Position numbers and translations under genes: made by a program. From assembly GCF_004331645.1 (NCBI RefSeq), contig NZ_SJSK01000001.1, positions 1,178,001-1,242,000 of the forward strand: a stretch of 64,000 nt of DNA, read 5' to 3'. The notes under the pieces were generated by a model. The model did no database searches. It saw only the letters and a program-made list of their open reading frames with translations, and was not told the origin of the DNA. This document shows positions 50,688 to 60,695 of the stretch, in pieces (the first letter of the stretch is position 1; each line of letters opens with the position of its first letter). Origin of the DNA: Pedobacter frigiditerrae. GTDB lineage: Bacteria; Bacteroidota; Bacteroidia; Sphingobacteriales; Sphingobacteriaceae.

Positions 50688-51227
50688 ATGAAAAATTTTA
50701 GACAAAACACCATTGCAATTCTTCTCTTATGCTTAGCACTTGGATTTATTGGATGCGGAGAAAAAAAAGCTGACAGTAACTCAAATGTTGCAGGTTGTGA
50801 CTCAGACAACATCATGGTTACAATTGACGACTCGGACTATGAAAAAATGGAATCAGACACTTGCTGGGCGAAAGCAACCAAAGATTCGATTTTAGTAGAA
50901 CTTGGTACACTTGTAGATTCGATCAATAAATTTCAGAAGCCAACACCTGGTCAAGTTTTGCGCATTGAGGGAGTTGCTTCTATCAGTTGGAAAGGCGTAA
51001 GTGGTTGCTGCACCCAAAATACGGTTAACCAAAAAGCTAAACAAGCCATCGAAGCATTTGTTGGCCAGCAAATCTTAGCAAATAGACCAAACCAATATTA
51101 CAGGTCTGGCCTAATAGGGCAAGTATTAAGTGCTAAATGTAGTTCAACTACAAATGAGTGGACTAGTGTAAGAAAATGTAAAGGGTCTTGGAAACAGCCC
51201 TACTTTATTGAGTTTATCAAACAATAG
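50688..51227 (+). CDS. Uncharacterised lipoprotein
   Basis: 179 residues. MKNFRQNTIAILLLCLALGF and IGCGEKK give a lipoprotein signal with Cys23 as anchor. The mature part is cysteine-rich (GCDSDNIMV, SDTCWAKA, GVSGCCTQN, SAKCSST, VRKCKGS), which suggests several disulfides and an envelope location. No family recognised. A strong terminator lies directly after it, and the second polysaccharide operon begins about 400 bases further. Confidence 0.65.
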   Translation: MKNFRQNTIAILLLCLALGFIGCGEKKADSNSNVAGCDSDNIMVTIDDSDYEKMESDTCWAKATKDSILVELGTLVDSINKFQKPTPGQVLRIEGVASISWKGVSGCCTQNTVNQKAKQAIEAFVGQQILANRPNQYYRSGLIGQVLSAKCSSTTNEWTSVRKCKGSWKQPYFIEFIKQ

Positions 51228-51231
51228 CAAA

Positions 51232-51271
51232 AAAACCTGCCCATTATGGGCATATGTGATGGGCAGGTTTT
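51232..51271 (+). terminator. Strong intrinsic terminator after the lipoprotein gene
   Basis: AAAACCTGCCCAT (51232-51244) and ATGGGCAGGTTTT (51259-51271) pair over 13 bases; the plus strand then reads CCTTAATTAATTT. It lies 5 bases after the stop at 51227 and isolates the gene from the following polysaccharide operon. Confidence 0.8.
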
Positions 51272-51631
51272 CCTTAATTAATTTTATGCAATGATAAAAT
51301 GAGTTGGGGCAGTAATAGCGCGCTAAAGCCAAACAGATTCCTAGTTGCTTAATGGAATATATTGCTAACTACTCCAGCCTCCCAACTCCTAACCTCTAAC
51401 TTCTCCACCCTCAACAACGTTAACTTAAGATTAAAAAACTAAAAATTTTGATGTCAAAATGATTTTAATTCAGCTTTTTTAAGACGGTTGGTGAGTTAGT
51501 GTGTTATTTACACTTGCTTTTTGACTAAAAAGTAGTAATTTAGCACCGATAAGCTTATTTACTTATGTTATTTCACGATAATTTAGGTTTTAAGCTTAAA
51601 ATTGTTTGGATTTTTAAAGAAAATCATCCCT
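51272..51631. other. Upstream region of the second polysaccharide operon
   Basis: No gene. It holds a Bacteroidota-type promoter candidate (51514-51543) and a polypurine/polypyrimidine-poor stretch near 51430-51480 with nothing else I can name. Confidence 0.5.
51514..51543 (+). promoter_or_regulatory. Bacteroidota-type promoter candidate for the CpsB-Wza-Wzc operon
   Basis: TTG at 51514-51516, 19 bases, then TAATTTAG at 51536-51543 compared with the consensus TAnnTTTG (one mismatch). It lies about 90 bases upstream of the CpsB-like start. Confidence 0.45.
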
Positions 51632-52381
51632 ATGCTCTCTTTTTTTAAAACGAAACCTCCATTAGTTGCCGATCTGACTTGGCTCGGTGTAGATTTGCAC
51701 TCCCATTTACTGCCAGGCTTAGATGATGGAGCTCCAGATTTAGAGACTTCTCTTTTTCTGATTAAAAAGTTAAATGAACTGGGTTTTAGCAAATTCATCT
51801 GTACACCACATATTTTTAAAGAATTATATCCCAATACCCCAGCAAGCATTGGTGCGGCATTAGCTACCGTAAAAGAAAGTTTGAAGAAGGCGGGTTCTAA
51901 CATAAAAGTAGCTGCAGGAGCAGAATACATGATTGATGGCGATTTTAACATGGATGAACCATTACAACTGATGCCAGACAATTATATCTTGATAGAAATG
52001 TCTTACCTCTCTGAGGCCCCTCATATAGAACAAACTGTGTTTGATCTACAGATTAAGGGCTATACCGTAATTTTGGCACATCCCGAACGATATAACTTTT
52101 ACCATAAAAGCTTAAGCCGTTACCAACGTTTTAAAGACATGGGCTGCCTGTTTCAATTGAATTTATTGTCGGTTACCGGATATTATGGAAAAGAAGTAAA
52201 GTTAGTTACTGATTATTTGCTGAAAAATAAGCTGTATGACTTAGCTGCTACCGACTTGCATCATGAAAAACACTTAAAGGCATTAGAACATAGTGTTAAA
52301 AATGGCGAGTTATTTAAACAAATTGGCAATTACCCTTTTAAAAACCAAAAATTATTTGACAACAACAACAATTTTACTTAG
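51632..52381 (+). CDS. CpsB/CapC-type PHP tyrosine-protein phosphatase
   Basis: 249 residues from the ATG at 51632 (MLSFFKTKPP); a TTG at 51602 would add ten residues. The PHP fold is marked by GVDLHSHLLPGLDDGA (His23-Ser-His25), ICTPHIFKELYPN, AGAEYMIDGDF, ILAHPERYNFY and AATDLHHEKHL, the metal-binding His/Asp/Glu set. Such enzymes remove phosphate from the tyrosine-rich tail of the Wzc kinase and so control chain length and export. The kinase gene with a tyrosine-rich tail is two genes downstream. Confidence 0.88.
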   Translation: MLSFFKTKPPLVADLTWLGVDLHSHLLPGLDDGAPDLETSLFLIKKLNELGFSKFICTPHIFKELYPNTPASIGAALATVKESLKKAGSNIKVAAGAEYMIDGDFNMDEPLQLMPDNYILIEMSYLSEAPHIEQTVFDLQIKGYTVILAHPERYNFYHKSLSRYQRFKDMGCLFQLNLLSVTGYYGKEVKLVTDYLLKNKLYDLAATDLHHEKHLKALEHSVKNGELFKQIGNYPFKNQKLFDNNNNFT

Positions 52382-52467
52382 AAAAACTTGGTTTAGTATG
52401 AGGGGCCTCAAAAATCAATGTCTTTTAAACTAAACTTCTTATCTTTACTGCAATTATCTATCCCTAT

Positions 52468-53277
52468 ATGTTAAAAACTTACCTTCCTTCTTATTTAAGA
52501 AGCCTAATTGCGCTTTTTTTAATCGGTCTTCTTGCCTCTTGTGCAAGCACTAAAAAAGTGAGCTACTTTCAGGATATACCCTTAACCGGAGGTTCTCAAA
52601 TTAAAACCATGGCCACCTTTACTGAGCCCGTTATCCAAGCAGATGACATCTTATCCATTAACATCTTGAGTATAGATCCACAAAGCACCATGGTGGTTAA
52701 CCAAGGGACTAGTTTGCAATCATTGGGTGGCACAACTAACTCGGCAACTGCTACAGCGGCCCAACAAGCAAGCGCTTTTTTGGTAGATAAAAATGGTGAG
52801 GTAGAATTGGTAGGTATTGGAAAACTTAAGTTAGCTGGTTTAACCACTTTTGAAGCCAAAAATCTAATCAGGACTAAAGTAGCAGCTTTATATAATAAAC
52901 CGAGTGTAGAGGTGCGTTTTGCAAACTTCAAAATTACCGTTTTAGGAGAGGTTAATCGCCCTGCAGTTTATACCATGCCCAATGAGAAGGTTACTTTTTT
53001 AGATGCCCTAGGTTTAGCAGGTGACATGACCATCTTTGGTCGCCGGGAAAATGTCATGTTAATTCGTGACAACGCGGGCAAGAAAGAGTTCATTCGCTTT
53101 GATTTAAATTCTACCGAATTTATCAATAGCCCTTACTTTTACCTTAAACAAAACGATGTGATCTACGTAGAACCTAACAAGGGTAAGGCTGCCTCTTTAA
53201 ATGCGGCCCGTACACAAACCTATGCCATTATTGGCTCAGCACTGTCAGTGTTGGTAATCTTATTTAGTAGGCTTTAG
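52468..53277 (+). CDS. Wza-like polysaccharide export lipoprotein
   Basis: 269 residues. MLKTYLPSYLRSLIALFLIG and LLASCASTKK give a lipoprotein signal with Cys25. The poly-export (SLBB-like) domains follow: ADDILSINILSIDPQST, FLVDKNGEVELVGIGKLKLA, FKITVLGEVNRPAVYTMPNE. It forms the outer-membrane or periplasmic export channel. The C-terminal TYAIIGSALSVLVILFS is a membrane segment, as is common in Bacteroidota homologues. It lies 86 bases after the phosphatase gene and 32 bases before the kinase gene. Confidence 0.9.
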   Translation: MLKTYLPSYLRSLIALFLIGLLASCASTKKVSYFQDIPLTGGSQIKTMATFTEPVIQADDILSINILSIDPQSTMVVNQGTSLQSLGGTTNSATATAAQQASAFLVDKNGEVELVGIGKLKLAGLTTFEAKNLIRTKVAALYNKPSVEVRFANFKITVLGEVNRPAVYTMPNEKVTFLDALGLAGDMTIFGRRENVMLIRDNAGKKEFIRFDLNSTEFINSPYFYLKQNDVIYVEPNKGKAASLNAARTQTYAIIGSALSVLVILFSRL

Positions 53278-53309
53278 GTTTTAACCCATATAATTTACTT
53301 TAGAAAAAC

Positions 53310-55703
53310 ATGAATAATACTATATCAAATATCGAGAAGGATAGAGAGGATGAGGGCGTTAACTTAAAGGTCTTGTTAGCTAAAATTATAGGGAAATGGC
53401 CTTGGTTAATTCTCTCTGTATGCCTTTGTTTGGGTGCGGCTTATTTATACATCCGTTATAAAACCCCCATGTACAAGATCAGTGCAAGGGTATTGGTTAA
53501 TGATGAAAAAAAGGGTGCAGGGATGTTAGGTGGTAGCGATCTGCTAGGGAGTTTAGGTGGGCTATTAGGTTCTAAGAGTACGGTAGACAATGAAGCGGAG
53601 ATTTTAAAGACACGCCACTTAATGGAGCAGGTGGTACGTGACATGGATTTAAACATTACCTATTACCATCATGGTAGGGTTAAAGATGTAGAATTGTACC
53701 AAAGTCCATTTAAAGTCCATTTAATAACTGCGGAAGATACCATTACTACTACAAAAGTTAACCTGAAATTATTAACAGCTAATCGAATCGCGGTTACTAC
53801 AGATGAATTAAATACAGTAGCTAAGTTCAATCAAGCGATCAACATTCCTAAGATCGGATCCTTTATCATTACTAAAAATCCATTAAAACCATTTAAGGAT
53901 AAGGATTATAGCTTTACCATCTCTTCTGTAGATAAAAAGGTTGCCGACTTAACCGAAGACTTGGAGGTTGCCGTTACCAATAAACTGGTTACCATTGTAG
54001 ATTTAAGCATCAACCACGCCATCCCTAAAAAGGGAGAGGACATTCTCAATAAATTGATTGAAAAGTATGTAGAGGCCAACCTGAAAGATAAAAATGAGGT
54101 GGCAGACAGTACCATTAAATTCATCAATAGCAGGCTAAGGTACATTGGTACTGAACTGGGCGATTTGGAGGGTAATATCCAGGGTTTTAAACAGCAGAAT
54201 AATTTGGCTGACATGAGTGAACAGGCTAAACTATTGGTGCAAAATTCTGCCGTTTATATGAACGATTTAGCCAAGGTAGAAATACAGTTGAGCATGTTGA
54301 ATAGTTTGCAGGATTATTTAAAGGATGATAAAAAGCGAGTTTTACCAAGTTCTTTGATGCCTGCTGATTTAGTATTTACGGGTTTGATTGAACGTTACAA
54401 CGCCTTATCATTAGAACGTGAACGGCGATTATTGGGTTTAACAGATACCAATCCTATTATTTTAAACTTAGATCAGCAAATCGCGAACCTGCGTAAAGAC
54501 ATGCTGGCGAATTTAATTTCCAGTAAAAGCAGTTTGCAAATTACCAGGGATAAACTGAATTCGCAAATGAAAAATGCAGAGGGACAAGTTAAACAAGTAC
54601 CTGCTATTGAGAAAGATTATTTAGACTTGGCGCGCCAGCAAAGGATCAAACAAGAGTTGTATATCTTCTTGATGCAAAAAAGCGAGGAAACAGCCATCTC
54701 GAAAACATCAAATATTGCGAATTCAAAAACAATTGATCCACCAAAATCAGCAGTTAAACCTTATAGCCCACAAAAGAATATAATTGGACTTTTCGGGGTG
54801 GTTATGGGCTTTGTTATTCCGATAAGTATCATTTATGTGCTAGATTTGCTTAACAACAAGGTAAATAACAAGGATGATATTATTAGGGCCACTGATGTGC
54901 CTATTTTAGGAGAGATCAGCCATAATGATGAGGCAGATAATTTAATTGTGGCCAATAGTTCACGTTCGGCCATTGCAGAACAGTTTAGGGCCTTGCGTAC
55001 CAATCTTTCCTTTTATTTAGATGGGAAAGACCAAAAAGTGATTTTGTTTACCTCGAGCATGTCTGGGGAAGGTAAATCGTTCATGGCCATTAATCTGGGT
55101 AATATCTTAGCCATTACAGGTAAAAAAGTCTTGTTAATGGAGCTGGATTTACGTAAACCGGGTTTATCTGCGAAGTTAGATATAACCAATAAACAAGGTT
55201 TTACCAATTACATCATTCAAAAAGATTTAAAGGCTAGTGATTTGATTAAACCTTTGAACATCCATGAGAATTTATTCATCATTAATTCAGGCCCTATTCC
55301 TCCAAATCCTGCTGAGTCTTTATTAAATGAACGAACAGGGATATTAATGGAAGAATTGAAGCAACAATTTGATTATATCATTATTGATGCCCCACCAGTA
55401 GGTATCGTTACGGATGCCCAATTATTGGCGCCTTATGCGGATATCTGTTTGTATTTGGTACGTCAAAAATATACCTATAAAGCACAATTAAACATTGTGG
55501 AGGAATTGCTTAGAGATAAAAAAATGAAACAACTAGGCATTGTGGTAAATGATATTCATGCTTCTGATTCTTATGGTTACGGTTATGGCTACGGTTACGG
55601 TTACGGTTACGGCTATGGCTATGGTTATGGCTACGGCTACGGCAATTATGGTAACGAAAAGACTAAAAAGAGTATTTGGAGACGCATATTAGGAAGAAAG
55701 TAA
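53310..55703 (+). CDS. Wzc-like tyrosine autokinase (polysaccharide co-polymerase)
   Basis: 797 residues. Two membrane segments flank a long periplasmic part: WPWLILSVCLCLGAAYLYIR near 30-55 and NIIGLFGVVMGFVIPISIIY near 490-510. The C-terminal BY-kinase domain has Walker A SSMSGEGKSFMAIN (~585), Walker A' LLMELDLRKPG and Walker B YIIIDAPPVGI. The tail is an exact (Tyr-Gly)12 run followed by NYG, the autophosphorylation cluster. The Wza and CpsB genes precede it and UDP-sugar enzymes follow. It controls chain length through phosphorylation of the tail. Confidence 0.93.
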   Translation: MNNTISNIEKDREDEGVNLKVLLAKIIGKWPWLILSVCLCLGAAYLYIRYKTPMYKISARVLVNDEKKGAGMLGGSDLLGSLGGLLGSKSTVDNEAEILKTRHLMEQVVRDMDLNITYYHHGRVKDVELYQSPFKVHLITAEDTITTTKVNLKLLTANRIAVTTDELNTVAKFNQAINIPKIGSFIITKNPLKPFKDKDYSFTISSVDKKVADLTEDLEVAVTNKLVTIVDLSINHAIPKKGEDILNKLIEKYVEANLKDKNEVADSTIKFINSRLRYIGTELGDLEGNIQGFKQQNNLADMSEQAKLLVQNSAVYMNDLAKVEIQLSMLNSLQDYLKDDKKRVLPSSLMPADLVFTGLIERYNALSLERERRLLGLTDTNPIILNLDQQIANLRKDMLANLISSKSSLQITRDKLNSQMKNAEGQVKQVPAIEKDYLDLARQQRIKQELYIFLMQKSEETAISKTSNIANSKTIDPPKSAVKPYSPQKNIIGLFGVVMGFVIPISIIYVLDLLNNKVNNKDDIIRATDVPILGEISHNDEADNLIVANSSRSAIAEQFRALRTNLSFYLDGKDQKVILFTSSMSGEGKSFMAINLGNILAITGKKVLLMELDLRKPGLSAKLDITNKQGFTNYIIQKDLKASDLIKPLNIHENLFIINSGPIPPNPAESLLNERTGILMEELKQQFDYIIIDAPPVGIVTDAQLLAPYADICLYLVRQKYTYKAQLNIVEELLRDKKMKQLGIVVNDIHASDSYGYGYGYGYGYGYGYGYGYGYGYGNYGNEKTKKSIWRRILGRK
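55572..55643 (+). repeat. Tyr-Gly dipeptide repeat in the Wzc tail
   Basis: Twelve consecutive TAT/TAC-GGT/GGC codon pairs. The mixture of synonymous codons shows that the repeat is kept by selection on protein and has not just expanded recently, but a 6-bp unit can still slip and change the number of tyrosines. Confidence 0.85.
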
Positions 55704-55751
55704 CACACATTTATATTCAAAATTATAAAGATTCGTTAAGAGCAGTTCATT

Positions 55752-57083
55752 ATGAAAATTATTATTGTAGGCACTGGTTATGTGGGCTTGGTTACCGGAA
55801 CCTGTTTGGCAGAAATTGGAACAGAGGTAATTTGTGTTGATGTAGACCAAAAAAAGATTGATAACTTAAAAAAAGGTATCTTACCTATTTATGAGCCCGG
55901 TTTAGAGCAACTGGTAGAAAACAACTATAACAAAGGGAGGCTATCTTTTAGTACCGATTTCGAGGCATCGGTAAAAGGGGCATCTGTAATCTTCATTGCT
56001 GTAGGCACTCCTCCGGGAGAAGATGGCAGTGCAGATTTGAAGTATGTGTTGCAGGTAGCAGATACCGTGGGTACCTACATTGAAGATTATGCCATTGTGG
56101 TAACCAAAAGTACGGTGCCAGTTGGAACGGCTAAAAAGGTAAAGGCAGCTATTGCTGCTGCATTAGACAAACGTGGTGTAGATCTTCCTTTTGATGTAGC
56201 TTCTAATCCGGAGTTTTTAAAAGAAGGTGCTGCTGTTGATGACTTTTTAAAACCTGATCGTATTGTGGTAGGTGTAGAATCTGAGCGAGCTAAAGAAACC
56301 TTAACTAAATTATATCAACCCTTTGTATTGAATGGGCATCCCATTTATTTCATGGACATTCCTTCTGCAGAAATGACCAAGTATGCAGCTAATGCGATGT
56401 TGGCCACAAAGATATCTTTCATGAATGATATTGCCAATCTGTGCGAATTGGTGGGCGCAGATGTAAACGAGGTGCGTAAGGGTATAGGTTCAGATCCACG
56501 TATTGGTACTCGATTTATCTACCCAGGCATAGGTTATGGCGGTTCTTGTTTCCCTAAAGACGTAAAAGCACTATTCCATACCGCAGATGACTACAAATAT
56601 AATATGCGGATCTTAAAAGCCGTAGATGAAGTAAATGATGACCAGAAATTTGTACTGTTCAAAAAAATTGAAAAACACTTTAATGGTGATTTAAAAGGCA
56701 AAACATTTGGTATGTGGGGTTTGTCTTTTAAGCCTAATACCGATGACATGCGTGAAGCACCCTCATTGATCTTGATTGATGAGCTTTTAAAGGCAGGTGC
56801 AACGGTATTGGCCTATGATCCAATTGCGATGGAAGAAGCTAAACATTTTGCAGATAAGCGAGTGATCTTTGTAAAAGATGCCATTGATGCGGTTAAGGGA
56901 GCTGAGGCTTTGTTATTGGTAACAGAATGGCCAGAGTTTAGGTTGCCAGATTGGAACAAAATTAAATCGGTCATGCATGGCCGTGTAATTTTTGATGGCC
57001 GTAACATTTACCAGGCAAAAACCATAGCTGCAGAAGGCTTTACCTATTATGGCATTGGTTCACAACCTAAAACCGCAGAATAA
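55752..57083 (+). CDS. ugd: UDP-glucose 6-dehydrogenase
   Basis: 443 residues, full length. [19 protein letters not shown] is the NAD-binding Rossmann motif. Catalytic residues are in [20 protein letters not shown] and [14 protein letters not shown] (catalytic Cys in GGSCFPKD). [14 protein letters not shown] is the C-terminal substrate-binding region. It oxidises UDP-glucose to UDP-glucuronate with NAD. Stop and start overlap by one base with the next gene (taATGa), whose product uses UDP-glucuronate, so the two act in sequence. Confidence 0.95.
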   Translation: MKIIIVGTGYVGLVTGTCLAEIGTEVICVDVDQKKIDNLKKGILPIYEPGLEQLVENNYNKGRLSFSTDFEASVKGASVIFIAVGTPPGEDGSADLKYVLQVADTVGTYIEDYAIVVTKSTVPVGTAKKVKAAIAAALDKRGVDLPFDVASNPEFLKEGAAVDDFLKPDRIVVGVESERAKETLTKLYQPFVLNGHPIYFMDIPSAEMTKYAANAMLATKISFMNDIANLCELVGADVNEVRKGIGSDPRIGTRFIYPGIGYGGSCFPKDVKALFHTADDYKYNMRILKAVDEVNDDQKFVLFKKIEKHFNGDLKGKTFGMWGLSFKPNTDDMREAPSLILIDELLKAGATVLAYDPIAMEEAKHFADKRVIFVKDAIDAVKGAEALLLVTEWPEFRLPDWNKIKSVMHGRVIFDGRNIYQAKTIAAEGFTYYGIGSQPKTAE

Positions 57084-58069
57084 TGAAAAAAAGAATACTA
57101 ATAACAGGTGCAGCAGGATTTTTAGGTTCACATTTATGTGATCGTTTTATTAAAGAAGGTTATCATGTTATTGCCATGGATAACCTCATTACTGGCGATT
57201 TACAGAACATAGAGCATTTATTTCCTTTAGAAAATTTTGAATTTCATCATCATGATGTAAGTAAATTTGTACATGTTGCTGGAGCATTAGATTATATCTT
57301 ACACTTTGCTTCACCAGCCAGTCCAATCGATTACTTAAAAATCCCTATCCAAACCTTAAAAGTTGGTTCTTTGGGTATACATAATTTATTAGGTTTAGCG
57401 AAGGCAAAAAATGCAAGGGTTTTAATTGCTTCTACCTCAGAGATCTATGGAGACCCAACCGTACACCCTCAAGTAGAGAGTTATTGGGGCAATGTAAATC
57501 CAGTAGGGCCTCGTGGTGTATATGATGAAGCTAAACGTTTCCAAGAGGCCATGACCATGGCTTATCATACTTTCCATGGCTTAGAAACTAGAATTGTAAG
57601 GATCTTTAATACCTATGGCCCTCGCATGCGTTTAAACGATGGCCGTGTATTGCCAGCATTTATAGGGCAGGCCATTAGGGGCGAAGACATTACCATTTTT
57701 GGAGATGGAAGCCAGACCAGGGCTTTCTGTTATGTAGATGATTTAGTAGAAGGGATTTACCGTTTATTATTATCTGATTATGCAAGTCCGGTAAATATTG
57801 GCAATCCAGATGAAATAACCATTAAGGCTTTTGCCGAAGAGATCATTGCTTTAACAGGGTCTAACCAAAAAGTGGTGTATCATGATTTGCCAGTAGATGA
57901 TCCTAAGCAAAGACAACCAGACATTAGCCTGGCTAGGGAATTGTTGGGTTGGGAGCCTAAGGTAAGTAGAAAAGAAGGTTTGGAACGTACTTATGCCTAT
58001 TTTAAAACATTAACTGCCGAACAATTAAATAAAAAAGACCATAAAGATTTTTCTACTTATTCCAAATAA
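57083..58069 (+). CDS. uxs: UDP-glucuronate decarboxylase (UDP-xylose synthase)
   Basis: 328 residues. The extended SDR start [35 protein letters not shown] (typical of UXS), the catalytic [10 protein letters not shown] and [19 protein letters not shown] all match UDP-glucuronate decarboxylases. It converts UDP-glucuronate to UDP-xylose and follows directly after the dehydrogenase that supplies it. The neighbouring glycosyltransferase may use xylose or glucuronate. Confidence 0.9.
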   Translation: MKKRILITGAAGFLGSHLCDRFIKEGYHVIAMDNLITGDLQNIEHLFPLENFEFHHHDVSKFVHVAGALDYILHFASPASPIDYLKIPIQTLKVGSLGIHNLLGLAKAKNARVLIASTSEIYGDPTVHPQVESYWGNVNPVGPRGVYDEAKRFQEAMTMAYHTFHGLETRIVRIFNTYGPRMRLNDGRVLPAFIGQAIRGEDITIFGDGSQTRAFCYVDDLVEGIYRLLLSDYASPVNIGNPDEITIKAFAEEIIALTGSNQKVVYHDLPVDDPKQRQPDISLARELLGWEPKVSRKEGLERTYAYFKTLTAEQLNKKDHKDFSTYSK

Positions 58070-58100
58070 ATAAAATATAACATAGCAATTAGTAAAAGAA

Positions 58101-59093
58101 ATGACAGCGATCAAATGTAGCATCATTATCCGTTCTTTTAATGAAGAAAAACACATCGGTCAGTTATTGGTTGGCATTCAAAAACAAACACTTTATCGGG
58201 ATATTGAGGTGATTTTGGTTGATTCTGGCTCTACTGATCGTACGGTTGAGATTGCAAAGCAATTTGGCGTTAAGATAGTTAACATTAGACCAGAGAACTT
58301 CTCCTTTGGAAGGGCCATTAATGTGGGCTGTGAAGCGGCAACCGGGGAGTTTTTATTGTTTGCCAGTGCACACGTTTATCCTTTATATACAGACTGGGTA
58401 CAAAAAATGATAGCGCCATTTAAAAATGATAAGGTGGCTTTGGTATATGGCAGACAGGTTGGTAACGACCTGACCAAATACTCAGAACATCAGTTGTTTA
58501 AAAAATGGTTTCCGGCAGTTTCAAATTATGAGCAGTCTATCCCATTTTGCAATAATGCCAATGCGGTAATCCGTAAGGAATTATGGCAAAAGCAACCTTA
58601 TGATGTACAATTAACTGGGCTAGAAGACCTGGATTGGGCTACCAAAATACAGGCAGAAGGCTATCAGATTGCTTATGAAGCTTATGCGCCCATTGTACAC
58701 GTACATGAAGAAACCCCTTCTAGGATAAAAAACAGGTACCGCAGGGAAGCCATTGCACTTAAAAATATTTACCCTGAAGAGAAATTCTCTTTTTGGAGTT
58801 TTATTAGACTAACCAATTCAAATATTTGGTCTGATGCTGTACATGCCATTCATGAGAAAAAATTCTTTAAGGAATTTTCCTCGATTATCATGTTCAGGAC
58901 CTTGCAGTTTTGGGGTACTTATTTAGGTTATAATGGCAAATCGAAGCCAGATGAAACCTTAAGGATGAGGATGTATTATCCTAATGATTTTAGGAAAAAA
59001 TTATTTCAAAGAAGAGAGGCCGAAAGCCATCAAGGATTTGGTGAGGCCATTAATTATGCAGATTTAGATTATTCTTTAGATGACAAAAAATAG
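58101..59093 (+). CDS. Family 2 glycosyltransferase
   Basis: 330 residues. KCSIIIRSFNEEKHIGQLL, VDSGSTDRTVEIAKQFGV (DSGSTD) and FGRAINVGCEAATGEFLLF are GT2 motifs; LEDLDWATKIQAEGYQ holds the catalytic ED. C-terminal YRREAIALKNIYPEEKFSFW is typical of membrane-associated GT2 proteins. Its last 14 bases overlap the CMP-sugar synthetase gene, so the two products are made together; the synthetase product may be its donor. Confidence 0.87.
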   Translation: MTAIKCSIIIRSFNEEKHIGQLLVGIQKQTLYRDIEVILVDSGSTDRTVEIAKQFGVKIVNIRPENFSFGRAINVGCEAATGEFLLFASAHVYPLYTDWVQKMIAPFKNDKVALVYGRQVGNDLTKYSEHQLFKKWFPAVSNYEQSIPFCNNANAVIRKELWQKQPYDVQLTGLEDLDWATKIQAEGYQIAYEAYAPIVHVHEETPSRIKNRYRREAIALKNIYPEEKFSFWSFIRLTNSNIWSDAVHAIHEKKFFKEFSSIIMFRTLQFWGTYLGYNGKSKPDETLRMRMYYPNDFRKKLFQRREAESHQGFGEAINYADLDYSLDDKK

Positions 59094-59757
59094 ATTAACA
59101 GCTATAGTACCCATGCGCCATTCTAGTGAGCGTGTACCAGGTAAAAACTACCGTGATTTTGCAGGTAAACCCTTGTTTCACCATGTGGTACAAACCTTGC
59201 TTGATTGTAAACAAATTGACCAGGTAGTGATTGATACGGATAGCCCGATTGTAATGGAACAATGTGCAGCCGTATTCCCTACGGTGCTTGTTTTGGAACG
59301 TCCTGAACATTTAAAAGATGGCGCCATACCCATGAATGATGTGTTATTAAATTCCATCAATCAAGTGCCATCAGACTTTTACCTACAAACACATAGTACC
59401 AATCCAATTTTAACTGCACAGACATTAAGTGCAGGTATAGCCAAATTTTTGGACTTGTATCCAATGCATGATTCCTTGTTTTCTGTAACCAGAAAACACG
59501 TAAGGTTTTGGGATAGCTTAGCTAGGCCAATTAATCACAATGCAAATATTTTGTTAAGGACTCAAGATTTGCCACCCATATTTGAAGAGAATTCTTGCTT
59601 TTATCTTTTTACAAAGGAAATATTGGAAAAGAAGCATAACCGAATAGGAGATAGACCATTCCTATATGAAATTCCAGAAGCCGAAGCACAAGACATCGAT
59701 GTAGAGTTAAACTTCATCATGGCCGAACTATTATATAAAAACCTGAATAACCTATAA
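59080..59757 (+). CDS. Acylneuraminate cytidylyltransferase-like protein
   Basis: 225 residues. LTAIVPMRHSSERVPGKNYR is the nucleotide-binding loop of CMP-sugar synthetases (NeuA/KdsB family) and FAGKPLFHHVVQTLLDCKQI follows as usual. AEAQDIDVELNFIMAELL is the C-terminal metal-binding DID region. It should join CTP to an acidic sugar (a nonulosonate or Kdo-like acid). No NeuB-type condensing gene is next to it, so the acid must come from genes outside the window or differ from the usual ones. Confidence 0.82.
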   Translation: MTKNRLTAIVPMRHSSERVPGKNYRDFAGKPLFHHVVQTLLDCKQIDQVVIDTDSPIVMEQCAAVFPTVLVLERPEHLKDGAIPMNDVLLNSINQVPSDFYLQTHSTNPILTAQTLSAGIAKFLDLYPMHDSLFSVTRKHVRFWDSLARPINHNANILLRTQDLPPIFEENSCFYLFTKEILEKKHNRIGDRPFLYEIPEAEAQDIDVELNFIMAELLYKNLNNL

Positions 59758-59759
59758 AA

Positions 59760-60695
59760 ATGAAAGTATTAGTAACATGTCCACCAATGCTTAAAGCCAT
59801 AGATCAGCTTAGGCACCTATTTGAAGAAAAGGGTATAGAATTGATTACGCCAAATGTGGTACAGGTATTAACAGAGGAAGAACTGATTGAGCTTGTTCCG
59901 ACGGTTGATGCTTGGATTATTGGTGATGACCCTGCAACTGAGCGTGTTTTTACGGCGGGTAAGAATGGTAAGCTAAGGGCGGCTGTTAAATGGGGAGTTG
60001 GGGTAGATAATGTTGACTTTAAGGCTTGTGAGAAATTGGGTATTCCTATTCAGAATACACCAAGAATGTTTGGCAATGAAGTGGCAGACATGGCATTAGC
60101 TTACTTTACAGGCTTGCTAAGGGAGAGTTATAAAGTAGACCGCGAAGTGCGCAAGGGTAACTGGATTAAGCCTCCAGGTATGTCTACAGTTGATAAAACG
60201 GTTGCCTTAATTGGTTTGGGTGATATAGGTTTAGCTGTGGCAAGAAGATTAAAAGGTTTTGATGTAAAAATTAATGCCTATGATCCATTCACTAATTTGA
60301 ATGCAGCACAAGCAGGGGTAGACCAAGTCCTTCCTTTTCCTGAAGGATTAGAAGCAGCAGATTTTGTGATCATCACTTGCGCCTTAACGCCTTCAAGCTA
60401 CCACATGATTAATGCAGAAACCATTGCTCAAATGAAAGACGGTGTTAAAGTAATCAATGTGGCACGCGGCCCGCTGATTGATGAACCCGCTTTAATTGAC
60501 GCTTTAAAATCTGGAAAAGTGAGTGCTGCTGGTTTAGATGTTTTTGAAATAGAGCCGCTACCAGCCGATAGCGAATTACGGACTTTTGAGCAATGTATAT
60601 TTGGTACACATAACGGTTCAAATACAAAAGAAGCCGTTATTCGTGCAAGCCATAGGGCAATAGAAATACTATTCGGATTTTTAGATATCAAATAA
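59760..60695 (+). CDS. D-isomer-specific 2-hydroxyacid dehydrogenase
   Basis: 311 residues. The NAD-binding GLGDIGLAVARRLKGFDVKI (~150-170), INVARGPLIDEPALIDAL (catalytic Arg), FEIEPLPADS (Glu) and GTHNGSNTKEA (His) are those of phosphoglycerate dehydrogenase-like enzymes. It could act on a glyceric or ulosonic acid to make the substrate of the cytidylyltransferase just upstream. It is 2 bases after that gene and overlaps the SDR gene by one base. Substrate is not known. Confidence 0.85.
   Translation: MKVLVTCPPMLKAIDQLRHLFEEKGIELITPNVVQVLTEEELIELVPTVDAWIIGDDPATERVFTAGKNGKLRAAVKWGVGVDNVDFKACEKLGIPIQNTPRMFGNEVADMALAYFTGLLRESYKVDREVRKGNWIKPPGMSTVDKTVALIGLGDIGLAVARRLKGFDVKINAYDPFTNLNAAQAGVDQVLPFPEGLEAADFVIITCALTPSSYHMINAETIAQMKDGVKVINVARGPLIDEPALIDALKSGKVSAAGLDVFEIEPLPADSELRTFEQCIFGTHNGSNTKEAVIRASHRAIEILFGFLDIK

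Noticed and set aside
55572..55643. Short-repeat array as a CRISPR or VNTR outside a gene
   Set aside because: It is in frame inside the Wzc gene and reads as a Tyr-Gly tail.
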